Shown here: one piece after another, positions 60,657 through 64,000 of the stretch
How positions within the stretch are numbered: position 1 is the stretch's first letter
Layout: the number at the start of each line of letters is the position of its first letter
Assembly (NCBI GenBank): GCA_937923405.1
Contig: CALDUY010000006.1
Coordinates: forward strand, 93,086 to 157,085
Direction: 5' to 3'
Origin: an uncultured Gemmataceae bacterium
Lineage (GTDB): Bacteria; Planctomycetota; Planctomycetia; Gemmatales; Gemmataceae
DNA length: 64,000 nt
The notes under the pieces: generated by a model
What the model saw: only the letters and a program-made list of their open reading frames with translations
Databases searched by the model: none
Told to the model about the DNA's origin: nothing
Made by a program: the position numbers and the translations under genes

Positions 60657-63600
60657 CAACATCGCGGACAATATCGACGCCGGCATCGAGATCGTCGGCA
60701 AGGGATCCAGCTTCAACGGTGTCTTCGACAATCGGATCGGGATTCGAGAGGACGGTTCGCTTCAGGTCGACAGGCAGCAGGTTGGCGTTCGTATCGAGGA
60801 TGCCTCCATCACCCTCCTTCGGGGCAACCAGATTCTCGCCCACCAATCCTCCGGCGTCGAGATCCGCGGTGCGGAGGCTCGATCGAACGCCCTGCTCGCC
60901 AACATCATCGGCGACCGTGGGCTGGACGACTCGACGGCAGGCAATCGCGGCAACGGCGTGACCATCCACGGCGGGGCGTCGGACACCATCATCGGTGGTC
61001 CGAGTGGCGGCGGCAACGACATCTCGAGCAACCAGGGGGCCGGCATCGAGATTCGAGACCGCGCCAGCCGAAAAAACCTGATCTTCGCCAACCAGATTCT
61101 CAATAACGAGGGTGGCGGGATCAAGGTCATCGATGCCACGGAAACCTCTATCGGCGACGCCACCGATGCCGCCGGCCAGAATCTCGGCAACTGCATCACT
61201 GGCAACAAACTGTTCGGCATCCTACTGGAGTCGAGCGATCCCACGATTCTCGACAAACACACGGTGAAAGGGAATCTGATCGGCCAAGCCGGCGATCTAG
61301 TCTTTCTGCCCAACAACGGGCCGGGCATTCTCATCGTGGGATCGAGTGGCAATCTGATCGGAGGCGGTACTGGCGACATCCAGTCCGGCCGTTCGCGTGA
61401 AGGCAACGTCATCGGCGGCAACCGTGACGGCGAGAATCTCGCTCCCGGCATCCAACTGCGGAACGGGGCTTCGTTCAACCGCATTCAGGGCAACTTGATC
61501 GGCTTCGAGCCAGACGGAGAAAGCGCTGCGCCGAACGGTGGCATCGGCATCGCCATCGACACCGGCGCGAGTCGCAACATCATCGGCCAGGAGCGCGTCA
61601 ACGGCGTCGTGACCGGCAGCGGCAACCGCATCGGCAACAACCAGAAGGTCCAGGGGAACACCGACGCTTCCGGTATCGGCATTGTCATCTTTGGTGAGAC
61701 GGCGGTTCATAACGAGGCGCGCGGCAACATCCTCGGTTCATTGGGATCCGCCGGCCCGGTCAGCAACGATGACTTCGGCATTGTCGTCCACTCGGCGCTG
61801 TTTACGGTCATCGACGACAACCTGTTCAACCGCAACGGAGCCGCCGGCATCCTGATCGCCGCCACCCGTGCCCCGGAGGAAGGCGTCAACACCGTCGTCA
61901 CGCGCAACCGAATCGGCCTGGGCGTCCAAGGCGCGTTCCGTTCCCAGTTCGGCATCATGATCAACAACGCTAGCCAAAACCGCATCGGCGGTATCGGGCC
62001 GTTCGACCTGCGTGGCAACGGCGTGGGCCATCCCGACGGCAACATTATCCAGGCCACCACCTTCGCTGGTATTCTCATCGACGGTAGAACCGGCGAAGCC
62101 ACCGAGAACCTGCTCGGAGGGAACTTCATTTCCGATGCGGGAGTGGGCGTGACCATTCGCAACGCTGCCGAAAACGTGCTGATTGGCAACCGCATCACCG
62201 CCAACCAGAACTTTGGCGTCGAGATCGGCGAAGGGGCCAGCCGCATCCTGATCGGCAACACGAACCAGCCCAATCTCAACCAGCCCGGCCACAACGTGAT
62301 CGGCCAGAACGGCGTCGGCGTGGTGGTCCGCGAACCGAACGAGATTGGTATCCTGGGGAACAACTTTTTCGGCAACGGCTCGGACATCCGACACGACGCC
62401 GCCGAAGGCGTCACTCCGCCTCCTGTTGTTACCGATGTCTTTTCCTCCACCCAGTTCGAGTTCACGTCGATCGAAGGGCAGGTTGTCGGCAACACAGGGC
62501 AAGCGCATCTGCTCCAGTTCTATTTGCTCAATGTCCTTTCCGATGGCCCGGGCCGCTTGCAGTTCCTCGGCCAGCGGCGTTTCACGCCGAACGGCGACAA
62601 CGACGGTATCTTCCGCTTCGTCCTGAACCGAGCGGTGAATCCGTTGTTCGCGGTCGTGGCCACCTCGTCGCTGATCACTCCGTCCGCTGGCGGGGACCTC
62701 GAGCAGTTCAACACCTCCTCGTTTTCTGCGGCGACGAACATCCAACTCTTCGTCGACGACGGCGACGGGATTCCCGACGCGATCGAGGAACAACTCGCCC
62801 CCGGCACGGCCAACGATCCGGCCACCGTCACGGTGCCGATCTTCCCGCCGGACAACCCGGTTGCTGAAGTGCAGGGGTTGTCTGCCATGCGCATCACCGC
62901 CAGTTTCGCCGGGCCCAGCTTCCGCGAAGTCGAGGTGCTGAAAACCGGCGTACTGGGGGATCTGCCGCCAAAGGTGAACATTTTCGCGGCGATGCAACTG
63001 AAGCAGATCAATATCTCCGGCCTAGGTCGATTTGAAGTGAACCTCGGGAGGATTGGAAAAGCGTCCGTCAAGAAGATGTTTCTGTTCAATCCGCCGGTTC
63101 TTGAAGACGGCACACTCAACTTCATCTTGCTCGATCAGGATGAATTAGATGTCTCAATCAGCGAAATTTTTGAATCCGGCCCCGACGGCAGTCGGGTTCA
63201 GATCGAGGTCGTGGACGGCGGCAAGGGCGACCGTGACGGCGAGGTCAACGGCATTATCGTCGATCCTTTGGTATTCTTCACCGCGCCGGAAACAGACCTG
63301 ACGACCAGCGTGATCGCCCCAGCGACGATTCCGGTCGGCGTCAACTCGGTCGTCACCGTCCGCGTCACCAACATCGGCATCGACTTGGCCGACCGGGTTC
63401 GTTCGCGGCTGACTCTTCCCGTCGGCTTCGACTTTGTGTCGGCTTCCGATGGCGGCACCTTCGACCCGGCCACACGCACCGTCACCTTCACTCTCGGTGA
63501 CGTGGACGCCGGAGCCGTTGTCGATCGCACGGTCACGGTGCGGGCTACCAACGTGGGCACCGGCACCTTCCAGGGTAAGGTGTTGCCGCAAGGCTTCATC

Positions 63601-64000
63601 GGCGATCCCAACGTCGCCAAGAACACCGCCGAGCTCGCCGTGAACTCAATCCGTCTCGACCGAGCCATCACCATCGTCCAGACCGGCGGCGAACTGCAGA
63701 TCGTCGGCGACAAACTACCGAACAACCTGAAGCTGGAACTCGGCCAGGCTGGTCCCAACACGGTGCGGCTCAGTAGTCCCAATTCGATGCTCAACTCCGG
63801 CGCAGTGCCGCTGACCTTCACCGGGGTGACGAGCATCCTCGTCAACCTCGGTGGAGGCAACGACGTCATCGAGGTGAAAGGCAACCTCGGCCCGAACTCC
63901 AAGGTGACGCTCAACGGCGGCGTGGGCAATGATACGCTGGTGGTCAATCAGAACGTCAACATGGTTTTGACCGACTCCCTGCTGACGACCAGCGCCGGGG
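60640..64000 (+). CDS. Giant secreted beta-helix protein, C-terminal part, continuing past the window
   Basis: Frame 1 is open from about 60640 to the window end. The first two thirds are a long right-handed beta-helix with repeated turns such as GNLIGGGTGDI, GNRIGNN and ENLLGGNFISDAGVGV, typical of parallel beta-helix (pectate lyase-like) proteins. A DDGDGIPDAIEEQL segment resembles a calcium-binding thrombospondin type 3 repeat (about 62755). Then a DUF11-like domain (VRVTNIGIDLADRVRSRLTL) and a GGGNDVIEV/GGVGNDTLVV repeat similar to hemolysin-type calcium-binding units near 63850-63950. The layout suggests an extracellular or surface adhesin, possibly glycan-binding. There is no stop in the window. 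Confidence 0.7.

Noticed and set aside
60640..64000. Minus-strand open frames of 140-419 residues
   Set aside because: They are Pro/Arg/Asp-rich reverse readings of the beta-helix repeats with no independent support.

Overview
The window looks like chromosomal DNA of a planctomycete, most likely a Gemmataceae-like lineage. The grounds are family content rather than a database match: a DUF1800/DUF1501 pair, a PmoA/DUF6807 protein, an exosortase of the planctomycete EPS type, four large Hanks-type kinases plus one pseudokinase (most with TPR-like tails), an ECF sigma factor coupled to a kinase, and a giant beta-helix protein with the planctomycete N-terminal LExLEDRxxP motif. Coding density is high and GC-rich. 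There is no phage, integrase, transposase or CRISPR array, and I found no tRNA or rRNA.

Layout. 1-5.3 kb: tail of an Rrf2 regulator, ATP sulfurylase (sat), a convergent LacD-type aldolase, and a PQQ sugar dehydrogenase fused to a diheme cytochrome. 5.5-12 kb: glycosyltransferase, small lipoprotein, diadenylate-cyclase-like protein, WD40 protein, and a Nudix/membrane-protein pair. 12.1-16.6 kb: a kinase fused to YD-like repeats and a PDZ domain, then a DUF6159 membrane protein ending in a clear terminator. 17.2-22.8 kb: an exopolysaccharide locus (exosortase, Wzc-like tyrosine autokinase, EpsI protein, undecaprenyl-phosphate sugar transferase, methyltransferase). 22.9-24.6 kb: XdhC and a MocA-like transferase, for molybdenum hydroxylase maturation. 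24.7-31.5 kb: metallophosphoesterase, an unknown secreted protein with DUF1800 and DUF1501, and a PmoA-like protein. 31.6-45.6 kb, all on the minus strand: a TPR pseudokinase, aspS, a TPR-kynA-kynB operon, a 1335-residue kinase, and a secreted protein. 46.4-51.1 kb: an unusual sigma-70 factor with extra helix-turn-helix domains, a kinase, and a small membrane ORF carrying a palindromic repeat. 51.2-58.6 kb, minus strand: panD, then a tightly packed run transcribed as ECF sigma, kinase, threonine-synthase-like enzyme, Rieske oxygenase, TauE/SafE transporter, DUF1634. 58.8-64 kb: a giant secreted beta-helix protein interrupted by two compensating frameshifts.

Most distinctive points. (1) The sigma-kinase-PLP enzyme-Rieske-TauE-DUF1634 run is joined by 4-base overlaps and very short gaps, which suggests one signalling-plus-metabolism operon. 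Its sigma gene has an in-frame TAA exactly where a conserved Gln is expected. (2) A pseudokinase has HRD changed to HRA and DFG changed to EAG, with about 19 TPR units. (3) A kinase-YD-PDZ fusion. (4) A sigma factor with a MerR-like and a second HTH before region 2, behind a 795-base gene-free leader. (5) Several palindromic repeat elements, including a 184-bp element with 23-bp terminal inverted repeats and a 125-bp element with perfect 26-bp arms lying inside a reading frame.

Coordinates, motifs and overlaps were read directly. Family names rest on recognised motifs and overall resemblance, without searches.
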